This document shows positions 37,351-50,224 of a stretch of DNA of 64,000 nucleotides, one piece after another; positions within the stretch are counted from its first letter, which is position 1, and each line of letters begins with the position of its first letter. Location of the stretch: NCBI GenBank assembly GCA_028554645.1, contig JAQOOI010000075.1:868001-932000 (forward strand). The letters run 5' to 3'. The notes beneath the pieces were generated by a model, which had not been told where the DNA came from, searched no databases, and saw only the letters and a list, made by a program, of their open reading frames with translations. Source of the stretch: Omphalotus guepiniiformis (taxonomy: Eukaryota > Basidiomycota > Agaricomycetes > Agaricales > Omphalotaceae). The position numbers and the translations under genes were made by a program.

Positions 37351-38107
37351 TCACTCGGGACGCTTGTACGTTCTGAACGGCTCAAACATTCTCAACTCCC
37401 TTCCTCTAACATGCTTCACTATTTCAGCCCTCCAAGGCGTGCTTGTAGCCTCTTTATACTCGGGGGCCTCCGCATATTGCCCATTCGCGAAATTATAAAG
37501 GGCAAGGTATTTGTATACCTGAACCTCAGGTTCCACCTGGCCACGTATAGCATTGGCTTCGAGCACATATCTCCTTGCTCTGAGGAACCCTGGCACTTTG
37601 GACAACAGTCCCAAATGTTCCTCGTTGTACCATTTGTTGAACTCCGCCTCTGCCTCGGGTGTGACGTCCAATCCCACAAGTAGGATGTACGAAGACTCAA
37701 ACTCCGAGGGTGAAGCATCAGAACGAATGAGTGTTCGGATGAGTGAATAAGAACGACGATTAAGGCATTCGAGTGCCTGCAGCAAACGCTTGTCTCTGGC
37801 AGATCCATTGGCAAAGACAGCTTGGTATTCAGGGCCGTTAGCGGCGGTATGATCGGCTAGATCATAAAGAGTGAGATAGGTGGGTAACTGCCCATCATTG
37901 GATTTGTAGCGTGCGGCGGTCAAGAAGGATGGGATGGTGAGCCGTGCAGGGACATGCTCATTGTCGTACCAGTCTACACATATTTTCTGGTCAGAGTGTT
38001 GCCCAAGTTCCTATACTTGACAAAAGAGTCTCACCATGGTACTCTTCTTCAGATACGTTTGCGCCTGGTTCAGCAAGTACAAGGGAAAGACCTTTTGCTT
38101 CTGACAT
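37351..38107 (-). CDS. EthD-like double ferredoxin-fold protein
   Basis: A two-exon protein of about 230 residues. The start at 38107 gives MSEAKGLSLVLAEPGANVSE, spliced to DWYDNEHVPARLTIPSFLTA. The same pattern recurs in the second half as KWYNEEHLGLLSKVPGFLRA followed by RRYVLEA, so the protein is an internal tandem of two alpha-beta barrel (EthD/dimeric ferredoxin-like) units. Other parts read LPTYLTLYDLADH and YKYLALYNFANG, corresponding strands of each repeat. Fungal members are widespread and mostly uncharacterised; some relatives act in polyketide or ether degradation. No catalytic residue can be assigned. It is divergent from eIF2-alpha, sharing a 358-bp promoter region. Confidence 0.75.
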
Positions 38108-38465
38108 AGTATGATAAGGGCGGTATGAAGAGAGAAAATGACGAATCGGTTATTTTATGAGCCTACATTCACTGTCTGAGTAATCGTTGCCCTACCAGTG
38201 CCCGAAATACGTTACAAACCTGCTTACTTACACGCTTCGAAAGGTATCACGTATAGTCTCCTAACGCAATACTCACGAATTCGTGCCAGGCTGTTATTGA
38301 AATCATCACGAGCCTGGTACATAGTGGATAAGTATAGGAATAATAGGTTAACTGCAAGTCTGTTTCAGTGAGTAGACATTTAGGGTTAGGGTTTATCTCA
38401 TCTTCTGCCTGCCGTCGAGCGACTCAGAAGACTTCATCATAAGCCTTTACAGGTCTCCAGAAAAC
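38108..38465. other. Shared promoter region between EthD-like gene and eIF2-alpha
   Basis: No gene is supported here. The notable element is the double telomere-type motif described separately at 38380-38395, 70 bp upstream of the eIF2-alpha start. Confidence 0.5.
38380..38395 (+). promoter_or_regulatory. Telo-box / TTAGGG double motif upstream of eIF2-alpha
   Basis: TTAGGGTTAGGGTTTA, two fungal telomere units followed by a plant-type telo-box core, lies 70 bp before the start of a translation-factor gene. In several fungi Tbf1-type Myb proteins bind TTAGGG sites in promoters of translation genes (established for yeasts); a similar role here is inference. Confidence 0.5.
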
Positions 38466-39808
38466 ATGAGGTATTACGAACAAAAATACCCTGAAGTTGA
38501 CGAGCTAGTCATGGTTCAAGTCCGCCAGATAGCGGAGATGGGTGCCTATGTAAAGCTGGTGAGTCAGATTAATCAGAGATGGTGTGCGATTTGAAGCGAG
38601 TAGGTTTCTTAGCTAGAGTATGACAACACAGAAGGCATGATTCTTTTGTCTGAACTGTCCAGGAGACGTATAAGATCAGTACAAAAGCTCATTCGTGTTG
38701 GCCGAAACGAAGTTGTTGTCGTACTGCGTGTTGATAAGGAAAAAGGTTTCGTATCTTTTCGTCAGCAATATTAAATGTTTCTGACTTGCATTCCATTCAG
38801 GATACATCGATCTATCCAAGCGACGAGTATCTCCAGAAGATATAACAAAATGCGAGGAACGATATATGAAGTCCAAAACTGTCGCATCAATTCTCCGACA
38901 TGTCGCTTCCAAGATTCCTTCCATCGATGCTGAGCCAAAAACCACAGAGGTTGCACATGCGCCTGCTGACTCTGCTGAGAAGGAGGGTAAAAAGGCGCGT
39001 CGTGCTGCTCGTCAAGCTGCCGCTGCCGCTGCACACGAAGATGACGCAGGAGATGAAGCACCCACGACGGGAGGAAATGAGGAAGAGAGACTTGAGATGT
39101 TGTACGAACAAATCGGCTGGCCACTTGGACGAACTTATGGTCATCCTTACGATGCGTTCAAGATTGCCTTGACGTGAGTAGATCGAAACCGGACTATGTT
39201 CCTGCTGAGTGTTGACTTCGTTTCTAGTGAGCCCGATACTGTGTTTTCAACCCTTCAAGCGACCATCCCTCCCTCGACCAAAGCTCTTCTAATGACTACC
39301 ATTGCCCGGCGTTTGACACCTCAGCCGATAAAACTTCGTGCTGATATTGAAGTAACGTGCTATACTCCCGCTGGAATCGATGCAATAAAAAAGGCTTTGA
39401 AGGCCGGCGAGAAAGAGAGTAGCGAAGCTGTCCCCATCAAAGTCAAGCTAGTCGCGCCCCCATTATATGTTCTCAGTACCAACGCCACTGACAAGGTCTG
39501 ATGAGGTTTTCTCTATACTGCTGTCGTCGTTAATCTTCCCTTACAAGTACGCCGCTGTTGATCGCCTCGAGCGCGCGATAGAATCTATTCAAGGTACGAT
39601 CGAAGACCAAGGAGGTTCTTTAATCGTAAAAATGAAGGTATTGAACGCTCTTCCCATGAGAGTCAATGAAACTGTGATTCATTATTGTGCTTAGCCAAAG
39701 GCCGTTTCCGAGACCGAAGAGCAAGACCTTGCACAGCTTATGGCCAAAGCTGGACAAGAGAACGCTGAGGTTTCTGGAGATGAAGACGAGGAGGAGCCGG
39801 TTGTGTAA
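38466..39808 (+). CDS. SUI2: Translation initiation factor eIF2 subunit alpha
   Basis: Alpha subunit of eIF2, which brings initiator tRNA to the 40S ribosome. The start at 38466 gives [20 protein letters not shown] and the S1 domain [18 protein letters not shown], then [20 protein letters not shown]. This contains the Ser equivalent to yeast Ser51 (LSRRRIRS), the stress-kinase target. [15 protein letters not shown] and [16 protein letters not shown] follow, then [38 protein letters not shown] and the acidic tail EDEEEPVV. Compared with the yeast protein there is an Ala/Arg/Glu-rich insert of roughly 45 residues ([20 protein letters not shown]) between the S1 and helical domains, as I recall from other basidiomycetes. 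Introns all GT-AG. Stop TAA 39806-39808. Confidence 0.95.
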
Positions 39809-40107
39809 TGACACTGTACTTTGGCTTGTGTATGGCTTGTGAGAGTACCTTCGTGCTCGATGCTACTAGATCCAGTTTGAACGTTCTCCTCTCACATGAG
39901 TCTATGTTCAAAAGTCGTCTGGCATACTGGTACTGAAGGGGGGGAATACGATTTCTTACAACTCTGAAATAGCTAGATAATACGAGATATATGAAATAAG
40001 TCGACTTGATATGTGAAAACTCACTCAGTCAGCGCCACAATGTCAGCGATGTCCGAGGACCGAGACGCGGCAGCATCACTTACCCCGCTCTTACCTCAAC
40101 CAGGACA

Positions 40108-43100
40108 ATGGGCAGCTCAAAGAACGGCCAGTCGACGGTGAACCCCCCGCTTGTACTAAACGCTTCTGTTATCGCTCGTTTCCATACTGTTCTCGCTTAC
40201 AGCGCGTTTAGCGTCGCCCTCGGCTTGGGTTTACTCTTGCACTACAAAAAAATTGTCAAAAATTCCATTGCAGGATACCCGCAAGAATGGTTTCCTTCTG
40301 TTTCTGCTACGTATGCTCCGAATGCGCCTGTAATCGATGACTGCGCTCATGCCTATACTTTCAAAACAGGATTGGCGATTGGTATCCGGAGAGGAATGTC
40401 TTTCAAATCCTTATTGCAATAACGTCTGGTGTGTTCGGCGTGCGGATAGAGTCTCTCCCGCACTAATCTCTGCAATAGGCCCACGATTCGCTTTCGTCTG
40501 CTTTCTGTACTATATCCAGCGTTCCGCGGAGTCCACCCTACCAACTTTTGTTTTCGCGTCCGGCATTATACGCACCTTGTGCTGTGGTGGTTGGGTGTAT
40601 ATTACCTCAAGTGACGACCACGATATTCATGATATCTTCATGATTTCTTATATTGTTCTTAATATTCCCTGGATGATTGGGGGTATATACACCACGTCAA
40701 AAGACTGTACAAGTGTTCGCAAGAAAAGGTGCGCGTGCTCATCCTGTAAAGTTGATGTCTCTTGTGCTCAACTCTGTGCAGAATAATTGTAGCCTCCTCG
40801 TATGTATTGTTCACTCTTTCTTGAGCATACACATCGAGCATTTGGCTTAGATTTTTCCTTACAATCATTCCGCTGATATATTTCTTTGTGCAACACAAAG
40901 TTCATCGCATCCCGGGTGGTACGTATCATCTGTGCCCATCAATACCATTCTGTAAGTTGACGTGTCAATAGCCTACACCCATTACAGTTTCTTCGAGTGG
41001 GGACTTATTGTTCTGGACGTGCTTTATGATGCCCTTTCCGAGGAAGAGTTCATAGTCCACCACTTACAGGTATCAGATATCCGCGTTGCATTGATAGCTG
41101 CCTGCTTATACACTGCCTTGCAGATTTCTATCGGCGACTTATCCTCAGCGAACGTGAATGGAAATACGGGGCCCAGGTACGAAGGTTCACTTGCTGATGC
41201 TCACAACGAGCTGTCTCAATATGAACTCGAATTAGTGCTGTGAAGTACATCCACATTAGCAATTCTCCGTCCCCTCAAGAAAAACCAGAGGTTCCCAAAG
41301 CCAAATTTACTGCCCCGCAAACGTGGAAAACAACATTCAGCAGCGTGACAGCAGATTGGCGACCGTGCTTCAGCTTCCTTTCTGATCTGTATCTATAGCC
41401 TACATCTTTTGGTCAATCTTCACTTCCCTTCATCCGACATTGTTTTATTTCTCTGTCTGGGAACTGGGCATTGCAGGGCATGAGCTCGCTCTTTTATCAG
41501 TCCTTTCACCTATATGGCTTTCAATAACACCATTGGCGTCTTGGGCTAGCACGCGGGGCGGGATGACAACCTTTCATTTGCTTTCATCTGCTGGGCTGGC
41601 AGCCTATCTTCTTGACAAACCCTTGCACCGTCTGTTCGTAGTGGCATTCGCTACCTCTGCTACTGTCATACCCCAAGTATTGATGTGGCGGAAGAACCCA
41701 TCATATCAGAGTATCTGTACGTCAGCGTAGGGTTCATGTCTAAGAAGCAATGCAGCTGATTTGTTACTTTCAGTGATTGGGCTCGGACTCATTTTGTCGT
41801 CTGCGCTGAAGCATGCGAACCACTCGAACAACCCTGTGTGTATTTCTTGATATTGTAAAAGAAGTCAATTTTGACCATACGTCTCAGTGTGGCCGATAAT
41901 TGACGACCGGTCTGGTGGATACAATAAGTCGGGCTTACTACTCGCGCTGCTTTCGCTGGTGGAATTTTATAGCAGACCTCCAACATATGAGCAAGAGATC
42001 ACTAATGCCGAGAAATCCGACTCCGTTGAGCCGAGAACACACTGGCTTGTCGGAGCTATTCCGCTGGGAGGTCTGATGTTCAGTCTACATTCTTTACTTT
42101 CCGATCCCAGTATACTGGTTGCTTGGTCGTGGACTGGGTTCCAGGACGGGCGCGCAAAAGGACCGCAGCCAAACTTACATGGGTCTTTGACTCTGATTTG
42201 TCAATCAGTGGGCCTAGTGTTTGCTATACAGGCACTCAGGAGCTCGAGACTTGACGTGCTTGCACATCCTGTATGGTTTGCATGTGGTTGTGCGGGTTCA
42301 TATGTGATGTATAACTACAGGGATTGGCCTGGCTATGCTGGTGGGCTGGCCACGTCGATTTTCGTCATGACGTCCATTCCCGTGGTATTCCATTGTGCGA
42401 GTATAACCAACTCGCTGGCAAAAACGTTCTTCGTTGCAATGCTGTTGTATTGCCTGTTTATTCTGGCAAGTGTCTGGACCGTTGCCTATGCTTTCGTACC
42501 TGGAGGCATTTATCTTCGAGAGCGGACTGATTTGTTGAGTGCTTCTATATGTCCTTCTAGTTGTTATACTGACTTGTCGTTTAGGGTTGTCTTTGCCCAG
42601 ATGGCATGTTTGTCGCTCGCATTCAGATGGCCAGTGTTTAAACGCCAGCGAATCTTGTCCTCCCTTTCTGCATCAGTGGCTTCATACTCCCGGACAACAG
42701 TTGCCTGTATCTCAGTATTTGCCGTGCTTATGACACTATATCGTCTACCCACGAAAGCGCCCCAACCCTTCCGAACAGGCCCGAGGATGCTACGTACAGG
42801 AATCTGGACAATACATTTCGGTATAGATAACGAAGGCCGAGACAGTCAACGTCGAGTAATGAATTTAATCAAGTCAAGTATCTGCTATACCCTAAAGCAT
42901 CACAATTCGCTGACAGAAAGTCCAGAGATATGGAACTGGATGTCGTGGGTCTGTTGGAGACAGATTTATATGTGAGTGCGGTCCGGTCTGTATTGGGTCA
43001 CCTTGTATGATTAATGTGGTTGGGTAGCGGACTGTGTTTGGAAATCGCGACCTGTTGGTGCCTTACTCCCAACAAGCTGCTAATACTATTATTGACTATC

Positions 43101-44241
43101 AATCAGAACTAGGGTGATTGTTGAAGATATGGGATATGTATATGATGTTCCTTTCTTCACCTGGCCACAGTTTGAGAGCTCTGTCATCTTAGAACGTGGA
43201 CCTAGGACCTGGTCCTAATTCACACACTTGGGGTTGTGTTCTTCTCTCGAAGGTAGGAAAGTTCAGGATTCAGTGCAACCGGAGGTTGACTTCATTCATG
43301 GTAGTTCCCAATCATCAACTCTACCCACCATCTCTTACCGTCCCCCTATGGTGAACTGGCACCTGCAATTGAAGCCGTCCTGGATGTGCATGGCACACCA
43401 GTGACAGTTGTTGTCTCCCATAACGGACAAGGTGACCGTCACTGTCCCTGTAAAGCTTGAACATAACTCAGTCCATATTCTTGCAGAGGAGGATGCTATA
43501 GATCGTGAATTGCAGAGTAAGGAATTAGCACGAATCATGGCAGCGTCATATCCACAGCCTATCATCTTCCTTGGATATGTTGTCACCCGCCCGCATGCCC
43601 CAAGACGTACGATTTTCTGTATAACGACTCAGATAATAAGCCACTCATATTTTGCTGTAGCTGCTCCGTATCGATTCATGATTGAGGTAAAAGTGTGCCT
43701 TCCTAGAAAGGAACTCATTCATGTGTGTGTTTCGTAGGACGGCCGTGTACACGACGTTGATGAAGACGACTTAGATAGATGGTGAGTTTTGTGTATGCAT
43801 ATATCGGTGTGCTTCAATTGTACTTCAGGTGTGAATACATCTTCTATCGCGGTTTGTATCGAACATCATACGCACGACTATCAAGGGGCACGATCACAGA
43901 TACAGAGCTTCAAGTGGCACAATTTATTCTTCCAAAACATGGCCACTCTGTGACAAACGATACTCGGGAGGCGAGGTATCTACGGTCATTCAAGGAGAAT
44001 TTATCTGAAGATCATGTGCGAATTTGACATTTCTCGCTTCTATCTATCTAACTTACCAAATTCATCCTCAAGTGGTTCCCTATGGCATACTATGGAAATG
44101 ACAGACGAGGAGGAGTGAACGGGCATTTCTACCATGTTTTCAACACGGTGAGGCCTCGTCTTTTTCTGGTGAACTATCTTCGCTAACTGACTCGTCATTC
44201 AGCCACTGTATTACAAACTTCCGGAGAATGCTGTACTCTAA
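40108..44241 (+). CDS. CWH43: CWH43-type GPI-anchor lipid remodelling protein (PGAP2-like plus PGAP2IP-like fusion)
   Basis: A multi-pass ER membrane protein that exchanges the GPI-anchor lipid for ceramide in yeast. The start at 40108 ([15 protein letters not shown]) precedes the PGAP2/Frag1-like part: [20 protein letters not shown], then [20 protein letters not shown] and the histidine-rich [20 protein letters not shown] second hydrophobic block (41440-42760) forms many membrane helices. The C-terminal soluble part resembles an endonuclease/exonuclease/phosphatase fold: [35 protein letters not shown] (with the typical Glu), [23 protein letters not shown] and a final [20 protein letters not shown]. 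Animals encode the two halves separately; fungi have them fused. Many short introns; some in 40430-41440 are only roughly placed. Stop TAA 44239-44241. Confidence 0.86.
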
Positions 44242-44925
44242 TGCCTTTCAGAGTTGATGAATGCTATTGTTGTAGTTGTAGTAATCGTGGACTAAGATTG
44301 ATTTTCTGAAATGCCAACATAATGATGTTCACACCGCCGCATATGTACTGGAGAATCAGTCCGAAAATTTGATATATGTAGATGTAACCCATTAATCATT
44401 ATGTATAGTTACTTTAAGGCAAAAATCCATCCGTTTCGGATGATATCTATGTACTTCCATGACAACGTATGCTACATGTAAATTTATCGTGAAAAGCGTG
44501 AATGGCTAGCATTGATGTGTCTATGTATATATAAGATAGTAATTCATTGCTGTGAAGCCTGTCATGAGTAACGAATTGCGAGTTGTAGTCAAATGAAAAG
44601 TAACCATTCTACCACCAAATGCTGGACCTAATTGTGTATCAAGTAGTGTAGGAGAGGTAGTGAGGAAGGGTATACTTCACTGCCAATGGAGGAATCAAAG
44701 GAGCGGAATATGTCTTTGCAAAATAGACTAGATGCTCATGCAGTTGTGCCAATGTATACACAGAAAAGTTCGAAAGATTAGAATACACCAGCCCAAAGTT
44801 GGGAGCAAGCAGAGTGCTTCCGTCCGTGTCCAGCTAGCTAGTAGATAATTCTACAAAAGCTAGACCGAGGTGGCGTATAAGGCTCAGCGTGAATAGAGAT
44901 GAATAGATTATTATATGATGGTGGT
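44242..44925. other. Convergent 3' intergenic region, A/T-rich
   Basis: 684 bp between the convergent CWH43 and calcium-pump genes. No gene, RNA or repeat recognised. Confidence 0.5.
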
Positions 44926-47900
44926 TTATATAATATTTTGATCACCACCAAAGCGTCTATATGCAGGATCATCGGGGGACGTGTCTGGGTGAAGTTGTAG
45001 TTTGCCTTCCCACAAAGCAGCGGAGGATCTTGACGGATCACTGGATGTAGGATCGGATAAAGTACCGCGTTGCGTATATCCGTGAGTCGCAACAGCCCCG
45101 GCTATGAGCGTCGGAGCCATCGTAAGGAGAGAGGAACTTAATGATGGACAAATTTTAGTAATCGAACAAAATCATTTCACAGAGAGATGTGCTTACACTC
45201 CTAGAGGTTCATGATCATGGCTCAGCTTGGCCGAGCGGCTCTTCACAACAAAGGACGAAGAACGCATGCGTCCGCCTCGCACGTTTGCGAAGGTACTCAA
45301 GTTATCGCGAACTAGTGAAATTGCGCTGTGCCAACCTTCTCGATCAACGGTAGACGTAGGAAGGACTTCGGGTTTTCCTAGCAGGCCAACCTTCTTGAAT
45401 ACTTTTTCGAAGGGTTCGTTTGGCATTAGGCGAATGAGTGCACCAAGAGGTATAGAAACAACACCAAGACCAAGCGAAATACCCCAGATTTTGCCATCGA
45501 CCCGAGTGACCTGGAAGGCAGATCCACCAACAAAAACAATGAGAATCTGGACAGCGATTTCTGTATGAAACTTTATTTAGTATGTGCTTGAAACTTCCAA
45601 TGACAACACTGACCAAGTAGGGTAATGCCAATGAAATACCAATTCTTCAAGATACCCTCAAATATATTGAGATGTCGATCCAACCTCCTCGAGTTAATGG
45701 AATTGAAGATTTGTGCAAATACGAAGATGTTGAAGACCAAAGTCTGCACAACGGTGTCGGTATCTTTAGACCCTTCGAAATGAAGTATTTGATGGCCAAG
45801 GAAGTGGAAGATCAGAGTCACGGCGATCTGATACATACTTTGAAACAATATTTGTTTGTACATATCCACCGAAAACAGGGGAGCCGTTTTCTTGTCCGGT
45901 TTCCGGTCGAGCAAGGCCTCAGAAGCAGGATCGGTCGCCAAAGCCAGTGCAGCGAATGTATCCATGATAATGTTAATCCAAAGTAGCTGTACAGCCGAAA
46001 GAACTGACGCCTCTTCGGCTGACGCGACAGCAGAGACGAAAGTGATAACCACAGCCGTGACATTGGTGGAAACCTGGAACTGCAAGAATTTCCGTACTGC
46101 ATCATTGACACAACGTCCCCACATGATTGCTTTGACGATAGACGCAAAATTGTCATCCATGAGAATAATGTCCGAGGCCTCCTTGGCCACCTCAGTACCG
46201 GCAATGCCCATTGAGAAACCAACATTGGCAGTCTTGAGCGCAGGTCCGTCGTTTGTACCATCACCGGTGACTCCAACAATCTCGCCGATGTGCTTGAGCG
46301 TTTCGACAAGAATCTTCTTATCTTCCGGCGAAGATCGGGCAAGAACTTGAAGACGTGGAATGATTTCAATCATATCGGGCTGTGAGAGTCTTCGGAAGAT
46401 AGGCCCCTCCATGATGATTCCTCCCTTAGTGAAAATACCGCATTGAGTAGCGATGGAACGAGCAGTCAGAACGTTGTCCCCAGTGCACATTTTCACGGTG
46501 ACGCCTGCACGGTGACATTTGGATACAGCTTCGCGGACCCCGTCGCGAAGAGGATCTTCAATACCAGTAATGCCGATGAGCGTTAGATCTTTGGCAAGAT
46601 CGTTCCAGTCTACCTAGATTATGAAGTCAATCGCAGGCAAACAATTAAACCAATGAGCATTCGCTAACCTCTCCTTCTTCATCACTCTTAGCGCTCCTGG
46701 GTGGCCACTCCTCAAAGTCTCGGTAACAAATCGCTATCGTCCTCAGCATCTGGTTCGCATAGAAAATAATGGTCCGGCTGATATTGTCCGCCGTAAGCTC
46801 GTCAATCGGCCTTGTCTCGATATCGTCCTCTTTGCCTTCATTCAGATCCTGTTCTCTAGGCCGCCCTACAACCACATGTTTCCGGCATTTCTTCGTTAAG
46901 ATCTCACTTGCGCCCTTCACATAAAACCTCCATTTCCCTCCCCTGCTGACCACGACGCCCATGGCCTTCCTCTCGCTAGAAAAGGGCACCATTTGCACCA
47001 CATTGCCCTTCGACCCCTCCGGAGTCTTCTCATCACCGTCATTAGCCGAAACGCCAAACGAATCCCTTGTCTCGCGGAAGTCCTTCCAACCCACTTCCTT
47101 CGCAAACTTCAGCAAAGCGGTTTCGGTTTTGCTGCCAACGAATACCAGCTCACCCGTTTCAGGATCCGTATCCTGAAACGCCGTAGAGTTGACCGCGATG
47201 GCTTCGTTGAAGAGCGTCTGCAAGGCAGGCGAGAGCACAGTGTTGAGTTCAGACTGGTCAAGAGAGAAGTCGGCTGCGTGTTTCCTGGTCGGAGGCAGCT
47301 TGGCATCGTCATCACCAGAGGCTGGAGTGTCTTCCTCGGCATTTGTCCGTCCCTCATTCTCCTTCAAGCTTCTGACGAACTTGGCATGAATCCCGACGCT
47401 ACCAGCAACGACAGTCATTTCGTTCTGAGTGAGAGTGCCCGTCTTGTCTGTGCACACAACGCTGGCATTGGCCATAGTCTCACATGACCCAAGTACACGA
47501 ACAAGGAGTTTCTCATATGTCATACGCTTTGTTGCAAACGCGAGTGCCAGAGTGACGGCGAGTGGTAGACCTATGAGAAATAGGCATGACCATCCGCAAG
47601 ACGCAGAGACCGAGTCAATATACAACATACCTTCAGGAACAGCGACAACGACCAAAGTAACGGAAATAATCAAGATGTTGACGAATGCTATTCCGTTCTG
47701 ACTGGCAGTCCTAGCTGGATCACCCGTACCCAGTTGTACGAAGAACCGAATCATTAAAGCCGTAAAGAGAATGAGACCCGCGGCCGAACCAAGCTTTGCA
47801 ATGAGCTCGGCTAGATCGTTGAGCTTGAGCTGGAGGGGTGTATTTTCTGCATCACCACGGAGAGCTAGAAAGAGTAAAACACAACATCAACGGATTTCTA

Positions 47901-50224
47901 ATATTATCCAGTTGAATTGCCTACTTACCCATCATGACTCGGCCATTGAAACTCTTCTGACCAACCGCAACGACGACGTATTTCCCTACACCCTCAAGCA
48001 CCTTGCTCCCGGAGACTACAAAGCAATCTGTATGCGCCAAATGACCTTTGGCAAGGGCGTCAATTTGGCTTACCACACAAAAGACCTGAATGAGAAGACT
48101 TACCGTCATCGCCAGTATGTTTGTGCTTCGTTGCAGTCCATTCTGCGAATGAGACTTTTCTGATAGCATCACTTTCGCCAGTGGCACCACTTTCATCACA
48201 CCTGCAATTGTGGCCGCTTAAGAACACACCGTCACAAGGGACAATCTCGCCGGGCTCAAGGAGCGCGATATCTCCTACGACAACATCCTAACGAGAGGCC
48301 GATAGAATTAGAGTGTGTTAGAGTTTGTCAAACTAACGCGTACGAACCTTGATGTCCACGACTTTTTCTACACCACCTCGTATGACCTTTACACCCCTCT
48401 CTTCCTTCTTGTCATTGAGCGCCTTGAATTGTCTCTCTTTCTGCCAATCATTTAAAGAACCGACGATTACCTGTGACAGATTAGATTTAAAGAATAATCA
48501 TAGAGAAAAAGTTGAATATATGTACCACAATTAAGATAGCAACCACGATTGCGACACCTTCAACCCAGTCCACTGGTGGGCCGTCATCTGGGGATCTGGG
48601 TGTACCTGTTCCAAAGAAAAAAAGAGTTCATTACATTAGCGCTGTTCTCAGAACCAAAGAAGCGTAAACTGAATCGGCGCCCAAGATGCCATGTTGCGCT
48701 TCGGCTCAATCAAGCGCTTGTGCATCAACAGCGACAATGTTGAGCATCTCATTTCGTATACAAGCACTCACCAAAGTCCTGAAATAACCCTAACGCCAGG
48801 CTAACCACCGCTGCCACACTCAGCAAAATCAATACCTTGTCTTTCATAGCTGTCGCCATCAACAGCAATAACGACTTGCTTTTTCTAACTGGTAATGTAT
48901 TAGCTCCATAAACTTGTCGTCGGTCCCCCAGAGTCGCTGTGAGCGCTGCCGAATCATCAAAAGCATGTGGGTCAAAGGACGTTTCAAGACCGTCGGGTGC
49001 GTCCCTAGCAGTTTCCATGGAGGATGTGTGGCGCAGCGAAGGGAGAGAAGGAGAAGAGAGCGCTTTGACGATTTCGCCTTCCCCATCCTTTGCGTCGGGC
49101 ACCGAGAGCATGATTGCTGGCGGAGTGGGGGGTGAATCTGGTGCGTGCCGGTGAGAGGCACCCTCCCCCGCACCGGTTGGACCAGGCGTATTGATCCCCC
49201 CCATAACATGACTAGTCTGCAAGGAATTGTGTTGCGACCCACTTGCTGATTCTCTCGACCGGACCCTATGCATCTCATGCCCGCCCTCGCCATGAGGTTC
49301 GCCATTCTCAACATCAGCTGACAAGCCCCGTATTGGATCGACACCCAGGCCTTTCAGCAGTCCGTCTGTACCACCTATTCTCGCCAATGAATCATAACTC
49401 TTCGGATCGAGCAAACGCGCAAGAGTGAGAGGGTTGAAAGCAAAAGGGGTGGGGTCAAAGGACGCGTCTTCGTCCTCCAAATCTACACGCTCTCCTTGGC
49501 CTTTTCCTTCATCCTCGCCACCAGTATCAGCACCGTTTATATCCTCAGATGAATTTCTCCCTTTGCCCTTCCGTACGCTCCTTCCACCTGAGGAATCCCG
49601 AGAATGAGCACGACTTGCCACACGCGTTCCATCAGATGTATTGGTCTTTGTTCGCTTGAGATCGCTGCCGTCGCGACCGTTTGCAGTGGAGTGATAATCG
49701 GGATCAGTTCCTGTCTCGGTGTGGGATGACGCGACACTGTGTGCGGTAGCGGTACTACCCTTACGACGGTGATCACCCATGATACCATGGCTGGTAGGAG
49801 ATAGCAGTTGGTAAGAAGTACCTCCACTCCTCGCGTCAACGCTGTTGTCCCTCAGGGCAAGGGTAGTCTTTGGTTCGAAATGAACGGAAGAACGATTAGA
49901 AAGAGTTGGAGAAGGAGGCGGTAGACTAGACATGGATGAAGCGTCGTTGATTGAAGCAATGTCCGCTGCAGTTGTTGTAGGGGATATGGGAGAAGACACG
50001 TCAAGTGAACCACGAGCATGAGGATGAAGAGGCTGGGGGGAGAGTAAATGCGTATCTATTGTAGGGGAAGGACGAGGAGACGGTGAATTGCACGTGGGTG
50101 ACGACGAAAGAGAGAGAGACGGCGGTGGTTCATTGTCGTCGTCATGAGGAATGTCAGATTCAGGGAGTTGAATACGAATCTGAGGAGAATTGGGATGAGA
50201 GTGGTCGTCGGAATTTGAAGACAT
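44926..50224 (-). CDS. PMC1: PMC1-type P2B calcium-transporting ATPase (vacuolar)
   Basis: A P-type Ca2+ pump clearing cytosolic calcium into the vacuole. The start at 50224 opens a long Ser/Pro-rich disordered N-terminus (~430 residues). The core then begins with QVYGANTLPVRKSKSLLLLM and TM1 (KVLILLSVAAVVSLALGLFQ). Then VIVGSLNDWQKERQFKALND, CDESGATGESD (actuator TGES), TM4 with VAVPEGLPLAVTLALAFATK, the phosphorylation motif VCTDKTGTLTQNEMTV, KGASEILTKKC (nucleotide site), KMCTGDNVLTARSIA, GVTGDGTNDGPALK (hinge), GTEVAKEASDIILMDDNFAS and the C-terminal helices with LLWINIIMDTFAALALAT. A last exon, joined GT|GTAAGC to SSLLTMAPTLIAGAVATHGY, carries the tail ending at the TAA 44926-44928. No plant-like calmodulin site is evident. 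About ten introns, all GT-AG where checked. The gene looks intact. Confidence 0.93.

Noticed and set aside
38505..38520. GGTTCAAGTCC, resembling a tRNA B box
   Set aside because: It lies inside the first exon of eIF2-alpha (MVQVRQ) and has no tRNA fold.
45856..47487. Plus-strand frames of up to 164 codons opposite the calcium pump
   Set aside because: Shadows of a strongly conserved minus-strand ATPase.
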